NCBI GenBank assembly: GCA_021234155.1
Contig: JAJEKV010000031.1
Span: 15,617,748 to 15,681,747, forward strand
From: Isoetes taiwanensis
Taxonomy: Eukaryota; Streptophyta; Lycopodiopsida; Isoetales; Isoetaceae
Direction of reading: 5' to 3'
Length of the DNA: 64,000 nucleotides
The notes beneath the pieces were generated by a model that had not been told where the DNA came from, did not search any database, and saw only the letters and a list, made by a program, of their open reading frames with translations. This document shows, piece by piece, positions 21,970 to 32,093 of this stretch. The number at the start of each line of letters is the position of its first letter. Position 1 is the stretch's first letter. Made by a program: the position numbers and the translations under genes.

Positions 21970-22637
21970 TTCCATTCTTCGTTTTCTGCAAGCTCACTCT
22001 CGAAGCTTTGGTTTTTCTCTAACCAATATGCATCCCAAGTGCTCATTATTTGGTCTGTGATTGGACAGTGAGTGCCTACTGCAGTGGTGACAGACAAAAT
22101 GAAGCTCCCTTTCTCCATTACATAACCATCAACTCGTAATGTTTCTCTCAATGATTTAGCTTCCTTGTTGATGATTCTTACTGCCTGATTCAACATTATT
22201 CTACATAGAGGAATTAATGGTGGAGCGGTCCTGCGTACAATTCTTAACTGGAGTGTCTCAGAAATCATCTGCATTGTGAATGTCTTGGGAAATTCGAGAG
22301 TCTCCAAATCTTCATCTTCTTTTGCCTTTTTTTTCTTTCCTTCTTGTTTACTTGCTGGCTTGTCATGCTCAGATGTAAGGACATTCAGGTCTGCCGAATC
22401 ATGCCCTCTAATATCATGGCAATCAGAGTCTGGTTGCTGGATAATAGTTTCGTGTATTTGCTCTTCTTGTGCAACACTAGAATCTGCATCAGCCCTTGGA
22501 CTTTTAGCACCACTATCACTATCATCTGTATTAGAATCAGACATCTTTTTTGACGGTCGTCTCCTTGGCTTCTTATCCAAATACTTGTACACAAAATTTG
22601 AAGCTCTATTTCTGGTCTCTACCATGCCAATAGTCAT
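21966..22637 (-). pseudogene. Methyltransferase-like gene, N-terminal block (part 1 of 3)
   Basis: On the minus strand an open frame may start at Met 22637 or, more likely, at Met 22625 (MVETRNRASNFVYKYLDKK). It carries a strongly basic patch, KKPRRRPSKK, which looks like a nuclear localisation signal. An acidic Ser/Asp-rich segment follows (SDSNTDDSDSG), then a lysine run (KQEGKKKKAKEDED). Next comes a more ordered region, FPKTFTMQMISETLQLRIVR and SLRETLRVDGYVMEKGSFIL, ending ENEEWKE at the LINE poly-A. The reading frame is uninterrupted. I infer continuity with 17276-17897 because the LINE separates them on the same strand and VWNHRTDAWMQEI follows naturally. The promoter should lie right of 22640. 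Confidence 0.6.
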
Positions 22638-22799
22638 TAAATTGGAAATGTGTAAATTGGAGTTTGAAATGAACAAAGCATGAAAGGAATTGAAATGCAC
22701 AATATACATCCAAGAAGATTAAATTAATGGGCAAACCAATTAAATGGGCACAGATTATTCCTTGCTAGAGATTATTTAACGAGGTAATGAAGTTAATCC

Positions 22800-23340
22800 A
22801 GATATTTACAGATATATTTTGCTACACGAACCCACATAGATCTTTTGCAGCTTGCAACCCACACAGATGTTTTGCAGAGGTATTTTGCATAGGTATTTAC
22901 AAGATATTTACAGTAGAAGTAATATTTACTTGAGGTTTTTGCAGAGGCATTTATCTCAGTCGGCGCCGACCAGGCGTGCAAAGCAGAGTATTTACAGCAC
23001 AGTATTTACAGTAGAGGTCTGCCGAAGGTCTGCCGAATCATTTACAATAGAGGTCTGCCGAATCATTTTGTAAAGGGATTTACAAAGAAATGATCAAAGC
23101 AGAGATATTCACAGCAAAGCAAAGCAAAGAAAAGAAATGATCAAGCAATGTAGAGGTATTTTGCAAAAGCAAAGAGATGATCAAGCAGAGGTATTTTGCA
23201 CGCCATGTTTACAGAGATATTTTACAGCAGAAATACGTCACGTTTTTGCCTCAGTCGGCGCCGACCAGGGAAAGCAAATGTTGATGATCAAGCAAATGAT
23301 TTCTAAAAATGTTAAGTCGGCGCCGACCAGTTGAAACAAT
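22800..23340. repeat. Irregular repeats of TTTGCAGAGG/TATTTACAG motifs with palindromes
   Basis: Many short variants of TATTTACAG, GCAGAGGTATTTTGCA, GGTCTGCCGAA and AAATGATCAA recur in this 540-base region. Three copies of the perfect 12-base palindrome GTCGGCGCCGAC lie at 22959-22970, 23254-23265 and 23316-23327; the first two are preceded by CTCA and all three are followed by CAG. Each palindrome contains two inverted GCCGAC cores, which match the CRT/DRE core bound by DREB/CBF factors. The region lies just upstream of the methyltransferase-like gene, so a regulatory role is possible but unproven. Confidence 0.6.
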
Positions 23341-24140
23341 CAATCCAAGTTTGATATGCTTAATGTTAAATCCGGCGAAGCTGTTGGTATCAGTTCTGTT
23401 TTGCAGCTCCATAGCCTTCTGGAAAAAAAATGGGGCTTCTAGCCCCAGCTCCAGCTCCGGCGGTTTTGATTAAAAACTCAGGGACTCTGTCTCATGCTCT
23501 GTTCACATGCATAAAAATAAAAAAACACCGGCTGCAAAGCGGCGTGACATCCTAAGCAGCGTTGCAGATTTCATAGTAGTGCTGCAAATTTTTTTGCCGT
23601 TTCGTGTACACCCATCAGCGAAACAACAGCAACTAGAAGAGAAATCAGTTCTGCTGCACCGCTGGTCACGCCCACCTCCATCGCTGCTGCTATTCTAGAA
23701 GCTCATGTGAATCTTACATCAGACTCAGGCTCAAGGAACTCAGGCTCGGACTTCGGCTCGGACTTCGGCTCGGTTCGGACTTCGGGGAACTTCGGCGGTC
23801 CGGCCGACCGATGGATTAACTTCGATGGATTAATCGGTGGGATTAACTTCAAAGTAGAGGAACTTCGGTAGAAACTTCGGTCGGTGACCCGGTGAGGAAC
23901 TCATTAAAAACTTACAGAGGAACTCAGGCATTAAAAACTTAATATAATAGATCGAGAATAAGCCCGGTCGGCGCCCCGATGGAGATTCAACTAAAAAGGT
24001 AAGAAAATATATCGAAAAACTTACTTCATGGCCGAAATATCGGTCGGCTCCAAAATCTCGGTCGGGCGCCCGTGGCGGGAGTAGCGACATTCAATACCAC
24101 GGAGGTGTTTAAGCTTCGATTGCTCAAGTTTTGTGTTTTC
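23340..24140. repeat. Low-complexity spacer with GGACTTCGGCTC-type repeats
   Basis: GGCTCGGACTTC units recur in tandem at about 23743-23785, followed by scattered AACTTCGG, GGAACTCA, TTAAAAACTTA and GGTCGGCGCC variants to about 24065. I see no gene. Confidence 0.45.
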
Positions 24141-24144
24141 TATA

Positions 24145-25560
24145 TTTTTTTTTTAAAGGAAGGAAGTATATTTTAACGTCCACGGAGGCCAACTGGCCCA
24201 TGAGACGGTTTTACAATATAGCGGAAAGCTTCCAAACACAAAATAAAACCACAGAAACCCTGTACAATGTGTCTCTACCACTGAGATGAAAAAACCCCCC
24301 GTGTGGGAGGAAAAACCCTTGTAATAGGCGTTGAGAGGCCCTATTTGGGCGCTCAAATTCCCTGTGCTGTGAGGGACTCCCTGACGGTGGAGACTTGCAG
24401 AATGTAGGATGCAAGATGTGCCACCATTGGCGAAGCCAGCTGTTGGTGAATTGCTATCTCGAGCATCCCGAGATCGGCATGAGCTGCTTCCGGATGTGTG
24501 CATATCTTTGGGCATTACGTAAAGCATGGTGTTCATCTTCTACTATGCATGTGACAGCTTTGGCATAATCTCTCATCTTGGGGGATTCCACGCCCTCCAT
24601 CCGTACCCAGCCTGTCTCAATGCGAGATGGTGGGACCCCGCCCTTATTGCAGCTATAGCTCTTCGTTTCTTGGTGGAAATGTGTGCCTTCGGATCTTGGT
24701 GTGGGGGCCATGTTCAGCCGGGCGGATTTACGTATTGTGTGGTAGTGCTACGTTTTGGGCTTTGCAAGAGTGGGTGCATCCATAGAGAGGCAAACAAAGC
24801 GCACATTCAAATCGACTCCTGCTCTGCGATATCCGACATATCCACAATGTGTTGATAGTCTATGGACCATCGTCGCGAACCATCCCCCGCAATGCTCTTG
24901 CCATACTCTCTTGGGACGTTATGCCCCTTGTGCCAACAATGAGCGGGGAGGAAGGCGTTGTGCATCCATTTCGTCAACCTTATGGAAATACGCCAAGGTG
25001 CTGCGCATAGATAGCGTATGCCGAGGGGCCAAAAGCCGAGCCTCATACAGCAAAATTGGATAAGGCACCGTGTCCTTGACGCCTAGGCTGTATGTCAGGA
25101 AAGCCTTCGCGACCGCCTCTAGCTTATCCCAAGTACCCTTGCTAATGCCGCCCCCAGACCTCTACCCCATACAAGCAAGATCTTGGTTCCACGCAGTGCT
25201 TTCGGAACAAGTGTGCTTTGCATGCCCAATCGAAGATCTATTACGGAGCTGACTATTACGCATTGCATCTGGGGCTTTCCATCCCATCGACCCTTCTTTC
25301 TACACCACGGTCATCCCATAGCATGTTAGCAGAGAAATCGATTCCCAGATACTTAAAGGTCCTTACAACTTCCATCCTTTGTCCTTTGTAATAGAAGTCT
25401 GAAATATCATGCTGCGCTCAGGCGAGACCCCACCCCACACTTCATCACTACGGCCCCTTATCTCGTGCTTCAATGCTATAGATTCCACAGCTCGGTGGGA
25501 TCTTGTACACAGAGCATAATTAATGGATTTCTTTGGAGCTAATAGAAACATACTAAACAA
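24145..25560 (-). mobile_element. 5'-truncated LINE, minus strand
   Basis: On the minus strand, 25200 to 24960 reads in broken frames through ACKAHLFRKHCVEP, YGVEVWG, LEAVAKAFLTYSLGVK, PYPILLYEARLLAPRHTLSM and RSTLAYFHKVDEMDAQRL. This matches the region after the RT domain in many plant and animal LINE polymerases (the Y...VWG and PY.ILL.E segments). Decayed coding sequence continues to about 24450, then a 3' untranslated part ends in CCTCCGTGGACGTTAAAA and a run of 10 T on the plus strand (24145-24154), the element's poly-A. The RT core itself is absent or unrecognisable, and the left edge of coding homology near 25560 meets an LTR fragment. Confidence 0.7.
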
Positions 25561-26159
25561 GCATAGGTTCTGGAGGTCTCTACCCCCTTAATCCCTATTT
25601 TCTGGAAGAACTAACAGAGATGCTACCAAAGATACATCCATCCATCACAGTATATAATCAAGAGCTGAGAACAGTTCTAACTATCAAACAAGGGTTATTC
25701 AACATCAAAGATCAACAAAGAAGCCTGGCAGAGGCGCTGGCCCTAGAAATACCAAGTTAACCTATTCACTAACCTGAATTACGACTGGAACCGTTGTCAT
25801 GTGGAATCTCCATACTCGAATAGGGCAAGGCCATTTCGGCCCCGCTCTGGTTCGATTTGGGGCAAATTGGGATAGGGATCCAATTTGCTGCCTCAAAGTA
25901 GCATTCTCCTTCTGGCCAATCGAGTTTGGCCAGGTGTCCTCCACTAATTAATTAATTAGCTTAATTGAATTAGCTTAATTAAGTCATTTAGGCAATTATC
26001 CCTTAATTATAGGCAATTATCCTTTAATTAAACCTTTATTAATTTAGCATAGCTAAATTAATCCTTTGTGGTTAGGTTACATACCCCATGATGCGTATCC
26101 TACGCGTGGCGTGTCGATATATTTATACATACACCGTATAAATATGTGGGAACGCCACA
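25561..26159 (-). repeat. Truncated 3' LTR of the chromovirus
   Basis: The segment ends GGGAACGCCACA, like the GGAACGTCACA end of the 11.6 kb element. Near its start it shares GGTCTCTACCCCCTT with that LTR. Its expected TGTGACG start is missing because the sequence changes to LINE at 25560. It includes an AT-rich stretch with TTAATTAATTAATTAG near 25945. Confidence 0.7.
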
Positions 26160-26803
26160 TTCTCCCCCTTAGAATAATACTGTCCTCAGCATTGGGGTTA
26201 GTTAGAAAATAGCTAATATGTATATAAGTAGATGAAAATAACTTCGTATTACTGAAGGTAGAAGATAATTAAGCTTAAAGATCACAGAATTGTTTGTGCA
26301 CCAATGTGCATTTCACATGATTATAACATAGAAAACTCAAGGACCGGAGTCCATTAACAGATATTATAAAAATAGCATGAAATTCATGAAGGAAGACATG
26401 AAAACACAGAAGCTTGGGCCATCAGCAACCCTCTATACATGGGCAGGTCACGTAGCGCTCACTGGCCTGCACATGCCAATACGTCAGTATTTACATATAA
26501 TAATTAAGTTGTGGTTGAAGAGACCACCCCCTATAAGAAAATAGAAAAACCTATCTACAAGGGAACCTATCATGCCTAAGGTTCGCAATCTATAGCGGCA
26601 TAGGGAATGGCCAAGTTCCCATTATGGCCGAGATGAATGCGGCCTATCAACTACATGCTTTTCAAGCAATCCGTGGTCATGCCGACATTGACAATACACC
26701 ACGTCCTAGAGAACACTAAGGCAATCTCATCATCGGTAACTACTTTTATCTAAGATGCATCGACCCCTGCAGACTACTGCATGATCCGCGCCGAATCAAG
26801 CCT

Positions 26804-27313
26804 TCAATGCTTACCGCCGGATGCGGGGTTGATGACATCGTTGATGGTGCGGCCTTGAGATTCCCGCATGAAGTCCGGATAATGCTTTTCAAGGTCTATC
26901 TTCATTACCCACGTCGCATCCTCGATTGGCAAGTGCTTCCACTTGGCCAAATATTGGAGCATTTGAGTCCTTCTGGTCTGCTTATAGGCCCGATCAAGAA
27001 GAGCTTCAGGCACTATCTCTAGGTGCTCTTCCGTCATTTCAAGGAGGGTGGGTGTATCCAACATCTCCTCTGGATCTGGAGTGTGTCACTTCAGAAGACT
27101 CACGTGAAAGACCTTGTAGATCTTCAAGCGGGGTGGCAAATCCAACCGATATGCCTGCTCTCCAACACATTCAATGATCTTGAACGGCCCAGCCCATCTG
27201 GGTGCCAATTTCTTGCAGTTACCAATTTTGAGCTTGGCTTGCTTAACCTTAATCTTAAGCCAAACTGAATCACCCACTTGGAAGACTCGTGGGGTCCTGT
27301 GCTTATCAGCCAC
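26804..27313 (-). pseudogene. Chromovirus integrase C-terminus and chromodomain
   Basis: The frame at 27313-27086 begins DKHRTPRVFQVGDSVWLKI, the typical start of the integrase C-terminal region, and contains KLAPRWAGPFKIIECVGEQA and KIYKVFHVSLLK, the GPF/Y-type module. After a frame change near 27070 it continues to 26804 as PEALLDRAYKQ and LQYLAKWKHLPIEDATW, a chromodomain in which YLxKWKxxPxExATW is conserved. Chromodomains of this class are thought to guide integration toward particular chromatin marks. It is joined by a frameshift near 27320 to the catalytic integrase upstream. Confidence 0.85.
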
Positions 27314-28329
27314 ACGTTTCTGACGGCCAATAAATACCCACGGACTTCCTCGACCAAAGCTCGCATTTGTAAAAGGAGTTGTTGGGAAACCTCCACTTTA
27401 GAAACATGATTATGCCATGTGTCGGGAGTTAGGCATTGATAGCCATAATTTATCATGAAAGGAGACATTCTAGAAGACTCGTGTTTCATGCTATTATAAG
27501 CAAACTCCACTAAATAGATATAGTCGGCCCACTGAGATTGCTTACTCCACACATAGCTTCGCAACATATCTTCTATAATGCGGTTGGTCCGCTCTGTTTG
27601 TCCATCCGTCTGAGGATGATATGCTGTGCTCATTGCAAGCTTTGTCTGAATGGTGGCAAAGAAATCCTTCCAGAATGCACTTACAAACTTGGGATCCCTG
27701 TCAGATACTATTACTCGTGGCATCCCATGTAATCTGAAGATTTTCTTGGCGAATAACAAGGCTGTGTCCAAGGCCGTGTCTGTGGTGCGATATGGCAAGA
27801 AATGAGCCATCTTCGACAACTTGTCGACCACTACCATTAAAGCATCATATCCACGGAGGGTACGCGGAAGGCCCACAATGAAATCCATGGTTATCACCTC
27901 CCATTTGGCGTTGGGCACATCCAAGGGTTGCAACTCTCCTGGAATCCTCAACTGCTCGGCCTTAGTCTGCTGACACACTTGACATTGCTTAATGTATCTG
28001 GCAATGTCTTTCTTCATGCTTGGCCAAAAATAGCTGGAGCGAATCTTAAAATAGGTCTTCATGAAGCCTGCATGTCCAGCTATAGGGCTGTTGTGTGTAT
28101 CATGGAAAATAAGCTTAGGGACTCCTGAAGTCTCGGGTACACAATAAAGCAAATTGCCCTCCTTCTTATAAGAGCGGAAAGCCTCTCGCTCCTTATCTGT
28201 TTGTGCCTCCTTGGCCAAACTGAGCCACACTTCCTGGAATTCCGGATCCGTGGCCAGGGTTTGTTCTATTTGCTTCCCAAACTCGCTGGTGAGCGTGGAA
28301 ATTGCATTACAATGGGTGTGGGTTACCAA
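27314..28329 (-). pseudogene. Chromovirus integrase catalytic region
   Basis: The uninterrupted frame begins near 28329. Its zinc-binding HHCC module has histidines in HDTHNSPIAGHAGF (about residues 76-88) and cysteines in CQVC (116 and 119). The catalytic core has D at MDFIVGLP (about 149), D at VSDRDPKF (about 210) and E at TDGQTERTNR (about 246), the complete DDE triad. The frame runs out of register near 27320, just before the GPF/Y module, so one indel separates it from its C-terminal part. The enzyme would join element cDNA to host DNA. Confidence 0.9.
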
Positions 28330-29543
28330 GGGATGGCGTAAGCATTCGCAACCACATTGTGCTTACCCGGCTTATACATGATCTCAAAATCATATTCCTC
28401 AAGAAACTCCATCCATCTTCTCTGACGGAGATTGAGATTTGGCTGGGTAGAAAGATAACGGAGACTCTGGTGATCCGTATCTAACTGGAATCTCCTACCA
28501 AGAAGGTAGTGTCTCCACATACGCAGAGCCCGTACAACGGCCAAGAGTTCCTGATCGTAAGTGGGGTATCGCTGTTCTGTCTCATTCATTTTCTTAGAAT
28601 CATACGCAATAACCCTCCCTTCTTGCATTAGAACTCCTCCGGTAGCAATTTTACTGGCATCTGTTGCTACTAGCTTATCTTTCTCCGGGTCTGGCAATGT
28701 GAGGATTGACGCTGAAGTCAAAGCATCCTTAAGTTTCTGAAAGCTTGCCTGGACCTTCGTCTTCCAGTGTTCTACCCAATCCTTCACTTTCTCATGCTTT
28801 GTAAGGTCTGTCAGAGGGCCTGCAATCTTGGCAAGATCCTTGACAAATTTCCTGTAATATCCTGCCAAGCCCAAAAAGCTCCTTACCTCCGAAACATTAC
28901 TGGGAATAGGCCAATCCTTGACTGCCTCTATCTTTGATGGATCTGTAGCAATACCCTCGGCTGAAATAACATGGCCCAAGTAATCCACCTTGGGTGTGGC
29001 AAACTTGCACTTAGAGAACTTTGCAAAGAGCTGGTGACACCTCAATTTTTGCAAGGCCAATCTAAGGTGTTTCTCCTGCTCCTCAAGGGTTTTACTATAG
29101 ATGAGAATGTCGTCAAAGAAGATAACAACAAAATCATCCAAGTATTCTCGGAAGACATCATTCATCAACCGCATAAAAGTAGCGGGAGCGTTAGTTAAGC
29201 CGAAAGGCATAACTATGAATTCATAATGCCCGTATCTAGTACGAAAGGCAGATTTATGGATGTCGTCCTCTTTTATTCGTATTTGATGATACCCTGAGCG
29301 TAAGTCAATCTTCGAGAAATATTTGGCCCCTTGCAATTGGTCCATGAGATCATCCGCTCTCGGCAAAGCATAACGATTCTTGATCGTATGTTTGTTGAGT
29401 TGCCTATAATCAATACACATCCTCATGGAACCATCCTTCTTTTTAACAAAGAGAATAGGCGCACCAAAAGGTGAAACACTAGGGCGTATGAATCCTAGGT
29501 TCAATAGCTCTTGGAGTTGCTTTTTTAAGCTCAACCAACTCAA
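28323..29543 (-). pseudogene. Chromovirus reverse transcriptase and RNase H
   Basis: This 406-residue open frame contains [19 protein letters not shown] (about 32-50), [29 protein letters not shown] and the catalytic [10 protein letters not shown] (DD at about 144-145). RNase H follows with [34 protein letters not shown] and TDHQSLRYL. It ends [10 protein letters not shown], where relatives have VADALSR. The upstream protease frame overlaps it and leaves register at an A-run near 29520, so an indel splits the polyprotein. The domain itself looks intact, with no internal stop. Confidence 0.92.
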
Positions 29544-30679
29544 GAGGACTCATGCGGTACGGCGCCTTACTGGTAGGCTTAGTATCTGGTTCGAGGGCTA
29601 TTTCACACTCCACCCCTCTGAAAGGAGGAAGTTTCTGGATCTCATCTGGGAATAGATCCTTAAATTCTCTGAGAGGACTAGCAATGTTTTCTGGCAATGC
29701 ATCCACTACCTCCTTCTGTTTAGCATCTGACTCAATTGAAGCAAGCCTAATAACGCAAAGTATCTTATCCTTGCGTATGGCCTTATCTAACTGCCTGATA
29801 GACATTGACTGCATAATTGGGTTCAATGGATCACCTTTAATAGTAACTTGAGCTCCATTGGCTGCGTTGAAGGTCACTTTCCGCTTCTCGCAGTCTATAT
29901 TGGCTTTAGCAAATGCCAGAAATTCCATCCCAACAATAAGGTCATACTTGTCGATGTCCATTAATTCCGCACCTAAGGCAACTGGTGCACCTGGCAACTG
30001 CATATTTTGTATGTCGGACCTTCCCACTGGCCAAGGTAACAGGTCACGGTCTAGATCTTAAGGTCTCAAGTTTCAAAACCTGGGCCATTCTGGGAGAAGC
30101 AAAATTATGGGTACTACCCGTATCTATAAGAATAACAAAGGGCTTACTGTCTACCTGGCCTATAGCAGAAATAACGGCAGGCTGACTTTCAGCATTGCCG
30201 GTTTCAATAGCTGCAAAAATATGAGACGCACCATGTATATACTCGGGGGCCTCCTCGTCAGCAGGTGGTGGAGACTCCAGATCGTCCCAATCAAGGTCGG
30301 CCATCGCCAATTGAGCGGTTTGTGTAATATAGGGGCAGTTCTGCATCATGTGGCCAGGGCCCATACACCTGAAACATGACTTATCTTTACAGAGCTGTTC
30401 ACGAGCCTCTTTGGGAATAGACTGTAAGAGTTCTCGAATTGAGCTGCCAATGTTATTTGGCTTATCCGGCACGTTAAAGGTAACCTTCTTATCCTGCCAC
30501 CCATATGAATTTTGCTGAAGGGGCCCAGGACTTGGAGAACGAGGTTTATATGGTGTATAAGGGCGAGGCTGAGAATAAGAGGCGGGACGCTGATACTGGT
30601 TCTTTGGAATGTCCTCCTCGAGGCTTAATGCCTTAGCCTCAGCCTCTGCAACAGACTTTGGGTCTATGGCCTTCACCAT
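29479..30679 (-). pseudogene. Chromovirus zinc knuckle, protease and RT start
   Basis: On the minus strand the part at 30679-30044 has a CCHC zinc knuckle, CFRCMGPGHMMQNC, typical of nucleocapsid, and the aspartic protease signature VILIDTGSTHNF. A frame change near 30040 leads to 30027-29479 with YDLIVGMEFLAFAKANIDCE (second protease block) and DLFPDEIQKLPPFRGVECEI, the linker before RT. A stop or shift at 30044 and the A-run shift near 29520 break the polyprotein. Confidence 0.85.
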
Positions 30680-30682
30680 TCT

Positions 30683-31690
30683 TTAAATTGATGGTGCCAA
30701 CCCTTCAATATATCCCTCGACTACCCTTTTCTCATTCATACCCGGCACATATAGCCTTAAGCGCATAAACTCGTCGGTATATGCTTGCACCGACTTGCTT
30801 TTCTGCCCCAACCTATGGAAGGTTTGTATTTGCTGGCACTTGTGTGCGCGCGGCACATAGTGTGACTTAAAGGCCTTCGCAAACTTCTTGAATTTACACT
30901 TGCTCCGGTCCAAATGCTTGGCCCTAGCATAACCCTTCCACCAAATCCTAGCTGCGGTGGTGGTGGCGACTTTACCTGTATCTTTCTCGGTCATGCCATA
31001 TGATTTACCAAATTCTTTCATTTCGTCTAACCAGGATTCAGCGTTAAGACCTCCCCTGGACTTACCATCAAACTGTGCTAATTTCCTGTTCTTCCATATG
31101 CTGGTAATAGCTGTGTCCACGGTCTTGCGGTATTCTTTATCATTCTTGGCATGGTGACGCGACGACATGGATGATTCCGAGGATTCAGAGGTGTCGGTCT
31201 GTGAAGACGTGGCACTCTCGCTAGAAGGGCTTCTATGTCTCTTGGCATGGCATTTCTTATGTCCGACCCGCGTCTTTGGTGCTTTGGTGGTTTTTCGCGG
31301 TGGTGGGCTTGGTGGTAAGGGCGGTAGCTCCGATCCGTTCTCAGGTGTAACCGGCGAAGGGTTTGTATTCAGAATGTATGCTTGAAGTTCTCCCAACTGT
31401 CTCTTCATCGATATGAGCTCTTGCTCAGGTGTCAATCTGCCAGCATCTGGAGGGGTATGCCAAAAAGCACTACGTACACCGTCTATATACACATAAAAAG
31501 GTATAAGCGAGTGTAATAATATACAAAGTATCACAATTGAGACCATATTCAACAGTGCAATGAAACATAGGAAAAAAATAGCATATATTATGTGATGGCT
31601 CATTGAAAATGCCAATCGAGAATTACATTTAGAAGCAATACAAAGATTTATAACTACCACATCATATCTAAGAGCTAGGTCCCGCATCTT
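30683..31690 (-). pseudogene. Chromovirus gag
   Basis: The frame encodes a Ser/Pro/Lys-rich N-terminal stretch (PPLPPSPPPRKTTKAP and a Ser-rich segment near 31150). A Retrotrans_gag-like domain follows with NAESWLDEMKEFGKSYGMTE, ARIWWKGYARAKHL, SHYVPRAHKCQQ and SVQAYTDEFMRLRLYVPGMN. It stops at 30683 just before the zinc knuckle frame. The right end (31690-31440 region) is hydrophobic and AT-rich and looks noncoding or intron-like; I would place the real start near 31450 or further upstream by splicing. The product would form the particle shell. Confidence 0.8.
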
Positions 31691-32093
31691 CCTCCATAGG
31701 CATATCCGGTTGTGGGGGCGGTCGATAGCGCATTAAAGTGGCGCTAGGACTAGCAGAGAGGGCGGCTCGAGATGCTGCATCCCGTGGTAGAAAAGCTGCC
31801 AACGGTGCCGCAACAAGGAGATTCATATTAGCCCAGCCCGCAATATCCCCCAATGCCGCAAGAGCAAGATCGCGTTGGACCAATCCAATAGTAGTAGTGT
31901 GATAGTCGATCTTCTTGTGGCCAGCTAAGGTGGACAATGCACGAAGCGCCCACCAAGATGCTTCAGACTGAGGCCCCAAGTACTTGGAGAAGAAAAGAAC
32001 CTCGCCCTCTCGGAAGGCAGAAAGGAAGAATCGTGTTAACTGGTTGCCCATAGCCTTAACCCATGGGTCTACCGAAGTTTCTGTCTCCTTCTC
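31668..32093 (-). other. Unrecognised open frame between chromovirus gag and LINE
   Basis: An open minus-strand frame from about 32093 reads VKAMGNQLTRFFLSAFREGE, SKYLGPQSEASWWALRALS and LVQRDLALAALGDIAGWANM, ending MEEDAGPSS at 31668. It is continuous with LINE-like residues on its N-terminal side, but the composition changes at about 32094. I recognise no domain. It may be the amino-terminal gag exon of the neighbouring chromovirus, or part of another element. Confidence 0.4.

Larger units (their letters stand above)
26160..31690 (-). mobile_element. Ty3/gypsy chromovirus body
   Basis: The polypurine tract (26160-26172, minus-strand AAGGGGGAGAA) is followed by a noncoding region of about 600 bases and then, right to left, chromodomain, integrase, RNase H, RT, protease and gag. 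This order and the chromodomain define the chromovirus branch of Ty3/gypsy. Two frameshifts and a truncated LTR indicate a dead copy, although most motifs are intact. The 5' leader, primer site and 5' LTR are not contiguous: beyond 31690 comes an unrecognised frame and then LINE sequence. Confidence 0.9.

Noticed and set aside
22800-23340. CRISPR-like array from the recurring short motifs
   Set aside because: Repeats are short, irregular and variably spaced, and the genome is eukaryotic.
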